Source of the DNA: Luteibacter anthropi
Lineage (GTDB): Bacteria; Pseudomonadota; Gammaproteobacteria; Xanthomonadales; Rhodanobacteraceae
DNA length: 64,000 nt
Reading direction: 5' to 3'
Assembly: GCF_011759365.1 (NCBI RefSeq)
Contig: NZ_JAARLZ010000006.1
Coordinates: forward strand, 273,462 to 337,461
Shown in pieces: positions 26,306 through 35,384 of this stretch. The translations under genes were made by a program, and so were the position numbers. Within the stretch, counting starts at the first letter, position 1. Every line of letters begins with the position of its first letter. Under the pieces are notes generated by a model that worked only from the letters and a program-made list of their open reading frames with translations, did not search any database and had not been told where the DNA came from.

Positions 26306-27363
26306 TCCGCTGCAGGCGTCTGGTTGCGGGCCAGCTCCGGAACGATATCCCGCTGTGCGATATCCCTGGGGATAAAGCGGCGATCGAGCAGTTCTGAGAG
26401 CGGAACGGGTTTGTCCAGCATGCCTGTTTCCAGTGCCATGTCCTGGATCAGTTGCAGATCGGCATCCGAAGGAGAAAGCATCCGGTAACTCACGCGCCCG
26501 GGTGGGCTGGTAAGTACGTGGCGAACGATGGCTTCGTCCTGCCGGAAATAGGGTGATGCGACATGGGCGGCTTCCAGGCGGTGGGTTTCCGCCCATTCGC
26601 CGCTCTCGGCAATGCTTCTCACCAGGTTGGCGACGACGTTGGGTCGTTCGTGGATAAGGCGCTCGTGCACCACCAGTGCACACGAGATGAAGCCTGGCCA
26701 GATATCCTTCACGTGGTAAAGGATGCGGCCCTCGCCACTGAGCTCTGCCTTGGCGGGGAAGGGCTCGCCAACGAAATATGCATCAATGGCCTTTGCCGCC
26801 AGCGCACCTGGCATGTCGGGCGGAGGCAGTTCGACGAAATCGATCGACGCCGGATCGATACCGCGATCGACCATGAGTTTCCGTATCACGAGAAACTGAT
26901 TGCTGTACTTGCTGGGAATTGCAAAGCGACGTCCCTTCAGATCCTCAAGTCCACGGATACTGAGGTCAGGTCGAACCATCACGGTGGAGCCATCGCGATG
27001 CCCCAGGTAGACGATCTTCACCGGCAATCCCTGCTCGCGAAGTTTCATGGCCAGGGGCACGGTCATGAACGTGGCCTCCAGGCGACCACTTTTCATGCTT
27101 TCGGCGACGGTGGGAAAGTCGTTGAAACGCTGGGCGTCGTAACGAAACTCCTTGCTCTTTCGCGATGCGTAGTCGGTGACAGGGCAGGTGAGGTGGCATG
27201 TCACCGGAAGGAACCCGACGGTGAGTTGTTCGCGAACGCGTTCAAGGTGCTCGCTATCGGATTCGGCGGCCCAGGCATGCCATGGTTCATATCGCATGAC
27301 CGCGAGCGTACCGATGACGATGACGACCCCGGCAAGCCAGCGGGTGGCATAACGAGCGGCCAT
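26302..27363 (-). CDS. ABC transporter substrate-binding protein, SsuA/TauA/NrtA-like
   Basis: 353 residues. The N-terminal hydrophobic segment WLAGVVIVIGTLAVM is a signal or anchor. The body matches the NMT1/OpuAC-type periplasmic fold: VREQLTVGFLPVTCHLTCPVTDYA, then EATFMTVPLAMKLREQGLPVKIV, LKGRRFAIPSKYSNQFLVIRKLM and AIDAYFVGEPFPAKAELSGEG. The ligand is not identifiable from sequence: aliphatic sulfonate, taurine, nitrate or a pyrimidine precursor are all used by this family. It is the third gene of a permease-ATPase-SBP operon and overlaps the MMPL stop by four bases tail to tail. Confidence 0.88.
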   Translation of the reverse strand: MAARYATRWLAGVVIVIGTLAVMRYEPWHAWAAESDSEHLERVREQLTVGFLPVTCHLTCPVTDYASRKSKEFRYDAQRFNDFPTVAESMKSGRLEATFMTVPLAMKLREQGLPVKIVYLGHRDGSTVMVRPDLSIRGLEDLKGRRFAIPSKYSNQFLVIRKLMVDRGIDPASIDFVELPPPDMPGALAAKAIDAYFVGEPFPAKAELSGEGRILYHVKDIWPGFISCALVVHERLIHERPNVVANLVRSIAESGEWAETHRLEAAHVASPYFRQDEAIVRHVLTSPPGRVSYRMLSPSDADLQLIQDMALETGMLDKPVPLSELLDRRFIPRDIAQRDIVPELARNQTPAAD

Positions 27364-27377
27364 GTTGATGTCCTGGG

Positions 27378-28154
27378 CTATGAGAGGGCGATGGGGATAC
27401 GGTCCGCATGGTCCGCGTGCGGACCCGTTGCCGTGAACGGGGTTTCGAGGTTGAGCAGGGACAGCAACCGGCCAACGGTGGCGACCACTTCCGGGTCGGT
27501 AACATGGCGCGGTCGAGGGCTTCGCATCCGGAGTTCATCCAGGATCGTCGTGGGGCGCCGGGTGAGAACCAGCACCCGGTCGGCCAGTTCGACCGCTTCC
27601 TCGACGTCATGGGTAACGAGCAGAACGGTGCGCGGCATGTTCTGCATCAGGCGGACGAACTCATGTCGCATGTGCAGCCGTGTCATGTAGTCCAGCGCTG
27701 AAAAGGGTTCGTCCAGCAGCAGGATGCGCGCCTGACTTACGAGGGCGCGAGCAAGCTCGGCCCGCTGACGCATGCCACCCGACACCTGGTAAGGGTAGTG
27801 ATCGCGAAAGGTTTCCAGGCCAATCATGGCCAATGCTTCTTCGAGCGCGGAGGATCTTGCCTTGCTGTCGGTCAGGTGCCGCAGACCCAGATCGATGTTG
27901 CCGGCCATCGTCAGCCATGGAAGCAGGCCATCCTGTTGATAGACGGTCCGGGTGGGTCCTTCCCTGGATATCGTGCCGTTCGAAGGGTTCAGCGTGCCGG
28001 AGAGCAGATTGAGCAAGGTCGTCTTTCCGCAGCCCGAGGGGCCGACGATAGCCACGATCTCGTTGGGCGATACCTCCAGCTGGATATGGCGCAATACTTC
28101 TATGTTGCCGAAGGCATGAGAGCCTATCCGCGCATCAATCGATTTATCGGTCAT
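27378..28154 (-). CDS. ABC transporter ATPase, SsuB/TauB-like
   Basis: 258 residues. Walker A is GPSGCGKTT, the signature VSGGMRQRAELARAL, and Walker B ILLLDEPFSALD followed by the H-loop VTHDVEEA. It energises the importer formed with the permease and binding protein on either side. The first 11 bases overlap the permease end; 14 bases separate it from the binding-protein gene. Confidence 0.93.
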   Translation of the reverse strand: MTDKSIDARIGSHAFGNIEVLRHIQLEVSPNEIVAIVGPSGCGKTTLLNLLSGTLNPSNGTISREGPTRTVYQQDGLLPWLTMAGNIDLGLRHLTDSKARSSALEEALAMIGLETFRDHYPYQVSGGMRQRAELARALVSQARILLLDEPFSALDYMTRLHMRHEFVRLMQNMPRTVLLVTHDVEEAVELADRVLVLTRRPTTILDELRMRSPRPRHVTDPEVVATVGRLLSLLNLETPFTATGPHADHADRIPIALS

Positions 28155-28911
28155 ATGCCCACCTCACGCCCGGGTGGCGGGCAAGCTGACGAAGAAGAAC
28201 ATCCAGCAGGGTACCGATGGCGCCGATAACGATCATGCCGGATACCAGCAGGTCCATTCGAAGGCCATTGCGTGCATCCCAGATCGCGAAACCCAGGCCA
28301 TCGCGCCCTACGATCATTTCCGCCGCGACGACGATGACCCAGGCCAGGCCCGCCGTGATGCGCAAGGCGGTAATCAGCTGGGGCGCGACGGCGGGCAGGA
28401 TCAGGGCCCAGAACATTTCCCGCTGCGAGAATCCGACGTCATTGCCGACCTTCAGATAGAGCGAGGGCACGTTCGCCACCGCGGCGGCCGCGGTGAGCAC
28501 CATGGGGAAGAACGTTGTCATGAAGATGAGAAACACAGCCGGGGCATCGCCGATGCCAAACCAGAGAATCGCGAAGGGAATCCAGGCCAGCGGCGACAGG
28601 CTGCGAAAGAAATTCACTATCGGTAACAGTGCGCTGCGCACGCGCACCCTGGCACCGAGCCAGAGTCCGGCGGGTATGCCCAGTGCGACGGCCAGGGTGA
28701 ATCCCGATATGACGCGAAACAGCGAAGCAATGAGATCGGTGAACAGCCGGCCCGTGGTGACCTCCTCCATGAATCCGCGGGCAACCGACCAGGGAGAGGG
28801 GAAAGCTGAGGGTGGAAAAAGGTTGGTCCATGAGACCAGTGCCCACAAGGCCACCAGGACCAGTGAAGTAAGCCAGGCGGACCAGGATCTGGTCGATGAG
28901 TCCTCATTCAC
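28144..28911 (-). CDS. ABC transporter permease, SsuC/TauC-like
   Basis: About 255 residues with six membrane helices. The EAA-type cytoplasmic loop is recognisable (VGNDVGFSQREMFWALILPAVAPQLITALRI). The start is probably the GTG at 28911, nine bases from AGGGG; a TTG at 28917 is an alternative. First gene of the three-gene importer operon. No sulfonatase or nitrate reductase gene sits nearby, so the substrate is open. Confidence 0.9.
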   Translation of the reverse strand: MNEDSSTRSWSAWLTSLVLVALWALVSWTNLFPPSAFPSPWSVARGFMEEVTTGRLFTDLIASLFRVISGFTLAVALGIPAGLWLGARVRVRSALLPIVNFFRSLSPLAWIPFAILWFGIGDAPAVFLIFMTTFFPMVLTAAAAVANVPSLYLKVGNDVGFSQREMFWALILPAVAPQLITALRITAGLAWVIVVAAEMIVGRDGLGFAIWDARNGLRMDLLVSGMIVIGAIGTLLDVLLRQLARHPGVRWAYDR

Positions 28912-28917
28912 GCGCAA

Positions 28918-29310
28918 CGTCCCCTCTGGAATACGACTGACTGGCCTCGAATCGCATGAAATTACGAATCAAGGGCGAGCGAAAAGGTGCCGGGATCCCT
29001 TGGCCTGCGGGTTGATGCTCATCGGCTGGCGCTGCATCCCTGATGCGATGACTACCCGTGCGCGTCCCCACGCGCTTATCGGGCGAATCACAGTGTGGCA
29101 GGCAAAAAAGACGATGCCCCTGATTTGAATGTGCAATTTCGGCATGAGTCCCAACGCCATGGCGTTGGAGCCATCGACGAGCTGGATGTGATGGCGGCAT
29201 GGACCGTTTCATGGCGATTATCGTAAGGGAACATGAAATCTGCACAGGTTGCACAGGGTATTGACGCCGTCCAGCGCATGGTCCCGGGGTCTACCAAGCA
29301 GAGGTTCGCC
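28918..29310. other. Intergenic region between ABC operon and katE
   Basis: About 390 bases between divergent genes, with no convincing coding frame. It should contain the promoters for both. A perfect 18-bp palindrome lies at 29151-29168, about 140 bases upstream of the catalase start. Otherwise it is unremarkable. Confidence 0.5.
29151..29168. promoter_or_regulatory. Perfect 18-bp palindrome upstream of katE
   Basis: CCAACGCCA|TGGCGTTGG, with no spacer. The size and symmetry suit a dimeric repressor such as a LacI/GntR type. It is nearer the catalase than the ABC operon. No regulator gene is adjacent. Confidence 0.45.
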
Positions 29311-31419
29311 ATGGTCAAGAAAGCCACGCCAGCGCCAGCGAAGGGGCTGGGTAAGTCCGCTCCGAAAACTTCAAGCGACCCACGGGGCGACGGTGACGAG
29401 CTTCACCAGCAAGCCGGTGGGAAGCACGAGCCGCTAACCACCAATGAAGGCGGCATCATCAGCGATAACCAGAACTCCCTGAAGGTGGGGGAGCGGGGCC
29501 CGGTGCTGCTGGAAGATTTCGTGCTCCGTGAAAAGATTACCCACTTCGACCATGAGCGGATTCCGGAGCGGATCGTGCATGCGAGGGGCTCAGCGGCACA
29601 CGGATTCTTCGAACTGACCCGATCCCTGAAGAAACACACATCGGCGAGCATCCTGACCGAGGTTGGCGAGAAAACGCCGGTGTTCGTTCGTTTTTCGACC
29701 GTGGCGGGCGGCGCGGGTTCGGTGGATACTCCGCGCGACGTGCGTGGCTTTGCCGTGAAGTTCTATACCCGGGAAGGCAACTGGGATCTCGTTGGCAACA
29801 ACATTCCCGTGTTCTTCATCCAGGACGCCATCAAGTTTCCCGATCTGGTCCATGCGGTAAAGATGGAGCCCGATCGTGGGTTCCCCCAGGCCGCCACGGC
29901 CCATGACACCTTCTGGGACTTCATCTCCCTTACACCCGAATCCATTCACATGATCATGTGGGCCATGTCGGACCGGACGATTCCCCGTTCGTTACGGATG
30001 ATGGAAGGCTTCGGTGTCCATACGTTCCGGCTGGTGAATGCAGAGGGCAAGAGCACCTTCGTGAAGTTCCACTGGCGGCCGAAGCTGGGGCTTCAGTCCA
30101 CGGTGTGGGACGAGGCGGTGAAGCTGGCAGGTGCCGACCCTGACTTTCATCGCCGGGATCTTTTCGAAGCCATTCAAGGCGGCAATCACCCGGAATGGGA
30201 ACTGGGCGTGCAGTTGTTCACAGAAGAAGAGGCCGAACGCTTCCCCTTCGACCATCTGGACGCTACGAAGCTCATTCCCGAAGAACTCGTGCCCCTGAAA
30301 GTCATCGGCCGCATGGTGCTCGATCGCTGGCCGGATAATTTCTTCGCGGAAACCGAGCAGGTGGCGTTCTGCCCCTCGCATATCGTTCCCGGCATCGATT
30401 TCAGCAACGATCCGCTGTTGCAGGGCAGGTTGTTCTCGTACCTGGATACCCAGCTCTCCCGCCTGGGCTCTCCCAACTTCGCCCAGTTGCCGATCAATGC
30501 ACCCAAGTGCCCCTTCGCGAATCACCAGCGCGATGGCCATATGCAGCGGGATGTTCCGAAGGGGCGGGTCGCCTACGAGCCCAGCTCCCTCCAGGCGGAT
30601 TCCCCCCGCGAAGATGCAAAGCGTGGCTTCCGCACCTTCCCGGCCAGGGAGGAAGGAGCCCGCAGTCGTATTCGTCCGGAGAGCTTTGCCGATCACTACA
30701 GCCAGGCCCGGCTGTTCTTCCGTAGCCAGACCGCCTTCGAACAGGCGCATATGGCCTCGGCGCTGGTCTTCGAACTGTCCAAGGTCGAGACGCCTCATGT
30801 CCGTGAAGCCGTGGTAGGCCACCTTCGCCACGTTGACGAAGCACTGGCACGCCGCGTGGCCGATGGCCTGGCCCTGGACAGCCTGCCTCCGGCGCCTGCG
30901 GCGAAGGTGCCGCCGGTCGACATGCCGCCGTCACCGGCCTTGCAGATCATCGGCAAGATGAAGAAAACGCTGGAGGGGCGTGTCGTGGGGATCCTGGTGA
31001 GTGACGGTTCCGATGGCGCCGCCGTGAACAAGGTCAGGAAGGCAGCGGAGGCGGCGGGTGCTGTGGTGAAGATCGTGGCGCCGAAACTGGGTGGGGCAAA
31101 GCTGTCCGACGGCAAGAAACTTGCTGCCGATGGCCAGTTGGCAGGCACGCCTTCCATCGTTTTCGACGCCGTGGCCGTGGTCCTTTCGGCCGATGGTGCA
31201 GGGGAGCTGGAGAACGAATCCGCCGCAATCGACTTCATGCGCGATGCGTTCGGACATCTGAAGGCCATGGTGGTCGATGCGGGTGGTCGCCGCTTGCTGG
31301 AGGCAGCCGGGGTCAAGCCGGATGATGGCGTCTTTGCATCCAGTGCGATCGATGCCTTCGTGAATGGTGCGAAGACGCGATTCTTCGCCCGGGAAGCCAA
31401 GGTGCGCATGCTGGCGTAA
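29311..31419 (+). CDS. katE: Large-subunit catalase, HPII type
   Basis: 702-residue monofunctional heme catalase that decomposes hydrogen peroxide. Catalytic His90 lies in [12 protein letters not shown], the distal Asn in [12 protein letters not shown], and the heme-iron ligand Tyr377 in [14 protein letters not shown]. The C-terminal ~140 residues form the flavodoxin-like domain that marks the large (HPII) class. Lys/Pro-rich N-terminal extension. ATG at 29311 has GAGG at good spacing. Stress-phase use, together with the downstream DNA end-joining genes, is typical of stationary-phase protection, but a common promoter was not identified. Confidence 0.96.
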   Translation: MVKKATPAPAKGLGKSAPKTSSDPRGDGDELHQQAGGKHEPLTTNEGGIISDNQNSLKVGERGPVLLEDFVLREKITHFDHERIPERIVHARGSAAHGFFELTRSLKKHTSASILTEVGEKTPVFVRFSTVAGGAGSVDTPRDVRGFAVKFYTREGNWDLVGNNIPVFFIQDAIKFPDLVHAVKMEPDRGFPQAATAHDTFWDFISLTPESIHMIMWAMSDRTIPRSLRMMEGFGVHTFRLVNAEGKSTFVKFHWRPKLGLQSTVWDEAVKLAGADPDFHRRDLFEAIQGGNHPEWELGVQLFTEEEAERFPFDHLDATKLIPEELVPLKVIGRMVLDRWPDNFFAETEQVAFCPSHIVPGIDFSNDPLLQGRLFSYLDTQLSRLGSPNFAQLPINAPKCPFANHQRDGHMQRDVPKGRVAYEPSSLQADSPREDAKRGFRTFPAREEGARSRIRPESFADHYSQARLFFRSQTAFEQAHMASALVFELSKVETPHVREAVVGHLRHVDEALARRVADGLALDSLPPAPAAKVPPVDMPPSPALQIIGKMKKTLEGRVVGILVSDGSDGAAVNKVRKAAEAAGAVVKIVAPKLGGAKLSDGKKLAADGQLAGTPSIVFDAVAVVLSADGAGELENESAAIDFMRDAFGHLKAMVVDAGGRRLLEAAGVKPDDGVFASSAIDAFVNGAKTRFFAREAKVRMLA

Positions 31420-31577
31420 GTCACATCTGGCCTGCGCGACGAGGGGCGGCCTCTGGCGGCGCCTCTCGTTCTGGCCCTTCCCGCCGGCTACGTTGACCTT
31501 GCGTGGACAAACTGCCCACAGATGCGCCCCTACGCTGCGTCCTTGCCATGGCAGATCCGCTGCCTGGGAGGAACGAT

Positions 31578-32486
31578 ATGGCCCGTCCTATCTGGACCGG
31601 AACGCTCTCGTTCGGGCTGCTCAACGTGCCCGTCTCGCTGATGCCCGGCGAACGGTCCGTCGACTTGCATTTCCGGATGCTCGACAGCCGCAGCAAGACG
31701 CCTATCCGCTATGAGCGGGTCAACGCGGAGACGGGTGAGGAAGTGCCCTGGAAGGACATCGTCAAGGCCTTCGAGTACAAGAAAGGCAGCTACGTCGTAC
31801 TGAAGCCCGAGGATCTTCGTTCGGCGTCTTCCGAGGGTAAGGAAGCGGTCGAAGTCGAGGCGTTCGTGGACCAGGACACCATTGGCCCCGAATATTTCGA
31901 GAAGCCGTATTATCTCGTGCCCGGCAAGAAGGCCGAAAAGGGCTATGTCCTGTTTCGCGAAACCCTGAAAAAGACCGGCAAGATCGGCATCGCCCGGGTG
32001 GTGATCCGCACGCGTGAATACCTGTCCGCCGTGGTGCCAAAGGACAATGCGCTGGTACTCATCCTGTTGCGCTACGAACAGGAGCTGGTCGATCCGGAGG
32101 AATACGCCATCCCGGACAAGAAGCCTGCTGCCTATCGAATTTCCACCAAGGAAATGGACATGGCACAGAAGCTGGTTGAGTCGATGGCGGAAGACTGGAA
32201 GCCGGGTAGCTATCGGGATGATTTCAGGGATCGGCTGCGCAAGGTCATCGATAGACGGATCAAGACCCGAGGCGGCGTGGTGGAGAAGGAGGAAGAGGCG
32301 GCATTGCCCGGGAATGCCGCGACCAACGTGGTCGATTTCATGGCGCTGCTTCAGAAGAGCCTGGGCGGAAAGACGGGCAGCAGCCCGAAGAAGACCGCTT
32401 CGGGAAAAGCCGCGAGGTCACGTCGGAGTCCGGGACGGGCATCACCGGCGAAAACGGCGAAGCGCAAGAGCCGGGTGTCGTCCTAG
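31578..32486 (+). CDS. ku: Ku protein of bacterial NHEJ
   Basis: 302 residues. Forms a homodimeric ring on DNA double-strand ends and recruits LigD. Seen: the N-terminal MARPIWTGTLSFGLLNVPVSL, a beta-barrel core (EVEAFVDQDTIGPEYFEKPYYLVP), and a long Lys/Arg-rich C-terminal tail (GKAARSRRSPGRASPAKTAKRK) used for DNA binding. ATG at 31578 is preceded by GGGAGGA. LigD follows after 19 bases, so they form one operon. Confidence 0.95.
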   Translation: MARPIWTGTLSFGLLNVPVSLMPGERSVDLHFRMLDSRSKTPIRYERVNAETGEEVPWKDIVKAFEYKKGSYVVLKPEDLRSASSEGKEAVEVEAFVDQDTIGPEYFEKPYYLVPGKKAEKGYVLFRETLKKTGKIGIARVVIRTREYLSAVVPKDNALVLILLRYEQELVDPEEYAIPDKKPAAYRISTKEMDMAQKLVESMAEDWKPGSYRDDFRDRLRKVIDRRIKTRGGVVEKEEEAALPGNAATNVVDFMALLQKSLGGKTGSSPKKTASGKAARSRRSPGRASPAKTAKRKSRVSS

Positions 32487-32505
32487 CGACGAATGAGGCA
32501 CACGC

Positions 32506-34986
32506 ATGAGCCTGCACGAATACCGTCGCAAGCGTGACTTCGACCGCACGAATGAACCTGGGCCAGACCGTGCTGGTGGTCGCGGTCACAGGGCGATCTT
32601 CGTCGTCCAGCTGCACCATGCATCGACGCGTCATTTCGATTTTCGCTTGCAGGTGGGCGACGCGCTTAAAAGCTGGGCGGTGCCCAAGGGGCCAAGCTTC
32701 GACCCTGCCGTGAAACGCCTGGCCGTGGAAGTGGAAGACCACCCGGTGCCCTATGCCGACTTCGAAGGCGATATCGAGGAGGGCTACGGCAAGGGGCATG
32801 TCGATATCTTCGACAAAGGCGTCTGGACTTCGGCCGGCGATGTCGAAGCCCAGCTCGCGAAGGGGCACCTGACCTTCGAGCTGTTTGGTGAGCGGCTAAA
32901 AGGCGGCTGGCACCTCGTCCGCAGCAGTAAACGCGAACGCCAGCCCACCTGGTTCCTGATCAAGGCCGATGATGCTTTTGCCAGCGACCTCGAGGCCGAT
33001 GACCTGCTCGATGGCAGGATGCGGGCGAGCACGAAGCGTGCCGGGAAGGGCAGGGCGGCCGTTCGCAGAAGCACAAAGACATCCAGGCTGCCTCGAAAGC
33101 AGAGTTCATGGAATGCGCTGGCCAGGGAACTGGACGTGCTCGACGGCGCCAGGGATGCTTCGCCGTCGGACCGGTTCCTGGCGCCGCAACTGACCCGCCT
33201 GCGGGATGCACCTCCGCAAGGCGATGGCTGGATTCACGAGGTGAAGTGGGATGGATATCGCCTGACAGCCACGGTGGTCGACGGTCGTGTCGCCGTCTGG
33301 TCACGCAACGGCCTTTTCTGGAATGAGCGCGTGCCGGAGATCGTCCAGGCCATCGAGGCCCTTGGTTTGTCCAGCGCACGGTTCGACGGTGAGCTGGTGG
33401 CATTCGACGCGAAGGGCCGAAGCGACTTCAATGCTCTTCAGAAGACTCTCGCCGGGGAAGGCCAGGCACCGCTAGCCTATGTGATGTTCGATATGCCGTA
33501 TCTGCTGGGAAAGGATCTCGCATATGTTCCCCTGATCCAGCGCAAGGCGCTCCTGGAACGCGTGATCGAACATGCGCCTGCGCAGCTCAGGTATAGCAGC
33601 CATCATGCCGGCGATGGGCCTGCGGTCTTCGACCAGGCCATCGCTCACCAGCTGGAAGGCATCATTTCCAAGCGGGCTGAGGGAATCTACGATCCGGGGA
33701 GCCGTGATGACTGGCTCAAGATCAAGCGGCTGGATAGCGACGAATTTGCCGTGGTCGGATTCACGCGTGCCAAAGGCTCCCGTCTCGCGCTGGGTTCGCT
33801 GCTGCTGGCAAAACCGGGAAAAGGAAAGCGCTGGAACTACGTGGGACGCGTAGGCACCGGCTTTTCCGACGATCTATTGCGCGAGCTGGGCAGGGATTTC
33901 GCAAGGAAAGGACATGAAACGCCGCCGGTTCCATTGGATGGCGTCGATCCCCTGCTTCAGGGTGAGCAGTGGGTCAAGCCTGCCGTGGTGGCCGAAGTGT
34001 TCTTCCGTGGCTATAGCGGCGGTGGCCTGCTTCGCCAGGCGAGCCTCAAGGCGCTGCGATTCGACAAGTCGCCCGACGATCTGCAAACGACCGATGCCGC
34101 GGAGGACACACCCATGATCGCCATCACGCACCCCGAGCGCCTGGTCTATCCCGGCGATGGCATCACGAAGCAGAAGGTGGTCGATTACTACCGGGCAGTG
34201 ATGGACTGGATACTGCCGCCCATCGTGGATCGGCCACTTTCTATCGTGCGCTGCCCCGATGGTATCGATGGCGCCATGTTCTTCCAGAAGCACGCACTTT
34301 CAGGCCTGAAGCGCGCGGGGCTTACCCGGATCGCCGAGAAGAAAGGCGGCCACGCGGAATATCTCTATCCGCAGGATGCCGAGGGGTTGATCGAGCTGGT
34401 GCAGTTCGGTGCCGTGGAATTCCATCCCTGGGGAGCGCACATTGCCGATCCGGATCGGGCCGATCGCATCGTCTTCGATCTGGATCCGGGTGATGGCGTG
34501 GCCTGGGGAAGGGTGGTGGAGGCGGCCCGCACGGTGCGTTCGCTGCTCGATGCACTCGGCCTCGTGTCATTCGTGCGCACTTCGGGTGGCAAGGGACTGC
34601 ATGTTGTCGTTCCACTGAAACCGGCCTCGGACTGGGATACCGTCAAGCTGTTTGCCAGAGGCTTCGCCGAAGCCATGGCAGGCACCCAGCCTACGGAGTT
34701 CGTCGCGACAGCCACCAGGTCGCTACGCAAGGGAAAAATCTATATCGATTACCTGAGGAATGGTCGGGGCGCCACGGCAATCGCGTCGTACTCCTTGAGA
34801 GCTCGTGCCGGAGCGCCGGTTGCAACACCGCTTCGCTGGGATGAACTGGGCAAGCTGCGCTCGGGAAGCGATTTCGATATTCATTCCATGCCGAAGCGGC
34901 TTGCCCGACTCAAGAGCGACCCGTGGAGTGCGATAGATGAAGTGGGGCAAAGCATGGATGACGTGGGTCGCCGTTTTCATCGGTAG
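32506..34986 (+). CDS. ligD: ATP-dependent DNA ligase D (phosphoesterase-ligase-polymerase)
   Basis: 826 residues. Domain order as in Pseudomonas LigD. The phosphoesterase is at about 28-160 (IFVVQLHHASTRHFDFRLQ, a metal-binding His cluster). The ligase is at about 220-510, with the adenylation motif VKWDGY (Lys247). The AEP-type polymerase is at about 530-826, with catalytic FDLDPGDG. With Ku it repairs double-strand breaks without a template. Stops at 34986, before a long promoter-like gap. Confidence 0.96.
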   Translation: MSLHEYRRKRDFDRTNEPGPDRAGGRGHRAIFVVQLHHASTRHFDFRLQVGDALKSWAVPKGPSFDPAVKRLAVEVEDHPVPYADFEGDIEEGYGKGHVDIFDKGVWTSAGDVEAQLAKGHLTFELFGERLKGGWHLVRSSKRERQPTWFLIKADDAFASDLEADDLLDGRMRASTKRAGKGRAAVRRSTKTSRLPRKQSSWNALARELDVLDGARDASPSDRFLAPQLTRLRDAPPQGDGWIHEVKWDGYRLTATVVDGRVAVWSRNGLFWNERVPEIVQAIEALGLSSARFDGELVAFDAKGRSDFNALQKTLAGEGQAPLAYVMFDMPYLLGKDLAYVPLIQRKALLERVIEHAPAQLRYSSHHAGDGPAVFDQAIAHQLEGIISKRAEGIYDPGSRDDWLKIKRLDSDEFAVVGFTRAKGSRLALGSLLLAKPGKGKRWNYVGRVGTGFSDDLLRELGRDFARKGHETPPVPLDGVDPLLQGEQWVKPAVVAEVFFRGYSGGGLLRQASLKALRFDKSPDDLQTTDAAEDTPMIAITHPERLVYPGDGITKQKVVDYYRAVMDWILPPIVDRPLSIVRCPDGIDGAMFFQKHALSGLKRAGLTRIAEKKGGHAEYLYPQDAEGLIELVQFGAVEFHPWGAHIADPDRADRIVFDLDPGDGVAWGRVVEAARTVRSLLDALGLVSFVRTSGGKGLHVVVPLKPASDWDTVKLFARGFAEAMAGTQPTEFVATATRSLRKGKIYIDYLRNGRGATAIASYSLRARAGAPVATPLRWDELGKLRSGSDFDIHSMPKRLARLKSDPWSAIDEVGQSMDDVGRRFHR

Positions 34987-35384
34987 CTCGACGCATGTAG
35001 GTCCCCTGCAAAAGCCACGCGCAGCGGCATCTTCGTGATCGATCGGAAACATTTTTGTAAAAAATCTATGCAACGCTTGAACCGTTGAGTATTGTCACGC
35101 GGCAACCACTGCGTGATTCAACGATAACTCGCGGTTTTCATAAGTTCGCTCGATCTTTACTGGTCGGGCTTTTTTTACGCCCGGAGGAAACGCGTAAATT
35201 TACGTTAAATAGCAATCTCATGCGTTGACGGTCAATTAAATGCGTTTTTGATCAGGTAATTGCGCGCTGACTCTCGCGTTATCGAAAAGCGTTTCGAACG
35301 CGACACCCGAATTCACAAAACTGCTCGCTGCCTGCTTCATGCAGGCGGCTGATCACCCGCTTTGCTCCTGTGGAATTGATAGAG
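34987..35384. promoter_or_regulatory. Palindrome-rich leader/promoter of the second TonB receptor
   Basis: 398 bases with no gene, distinctly AT-richer than its surroundings. Perfect symmetries: CGTAAATTTACG at 35193-35204; TCGAAA-agcg-TTTCGA at 35282-35297; and GCCTGC-ttcat-GCAGGC at 35330-35346, a hairpin in the probable 5' leader. Several poly-T and poly-A tracts lie before 35215. This suggests tight control, perhaps by a sugar- or stress-responsive repressor. Confidence 0.5.

Noticed and set aside
29311..34986. Catalase and Ku-LigD as self-resistance genes of the PKS cluster
   Set aside because: They are separated from it by an unrelated importer, face away from it, and are common stand-alone stress genes in this group.
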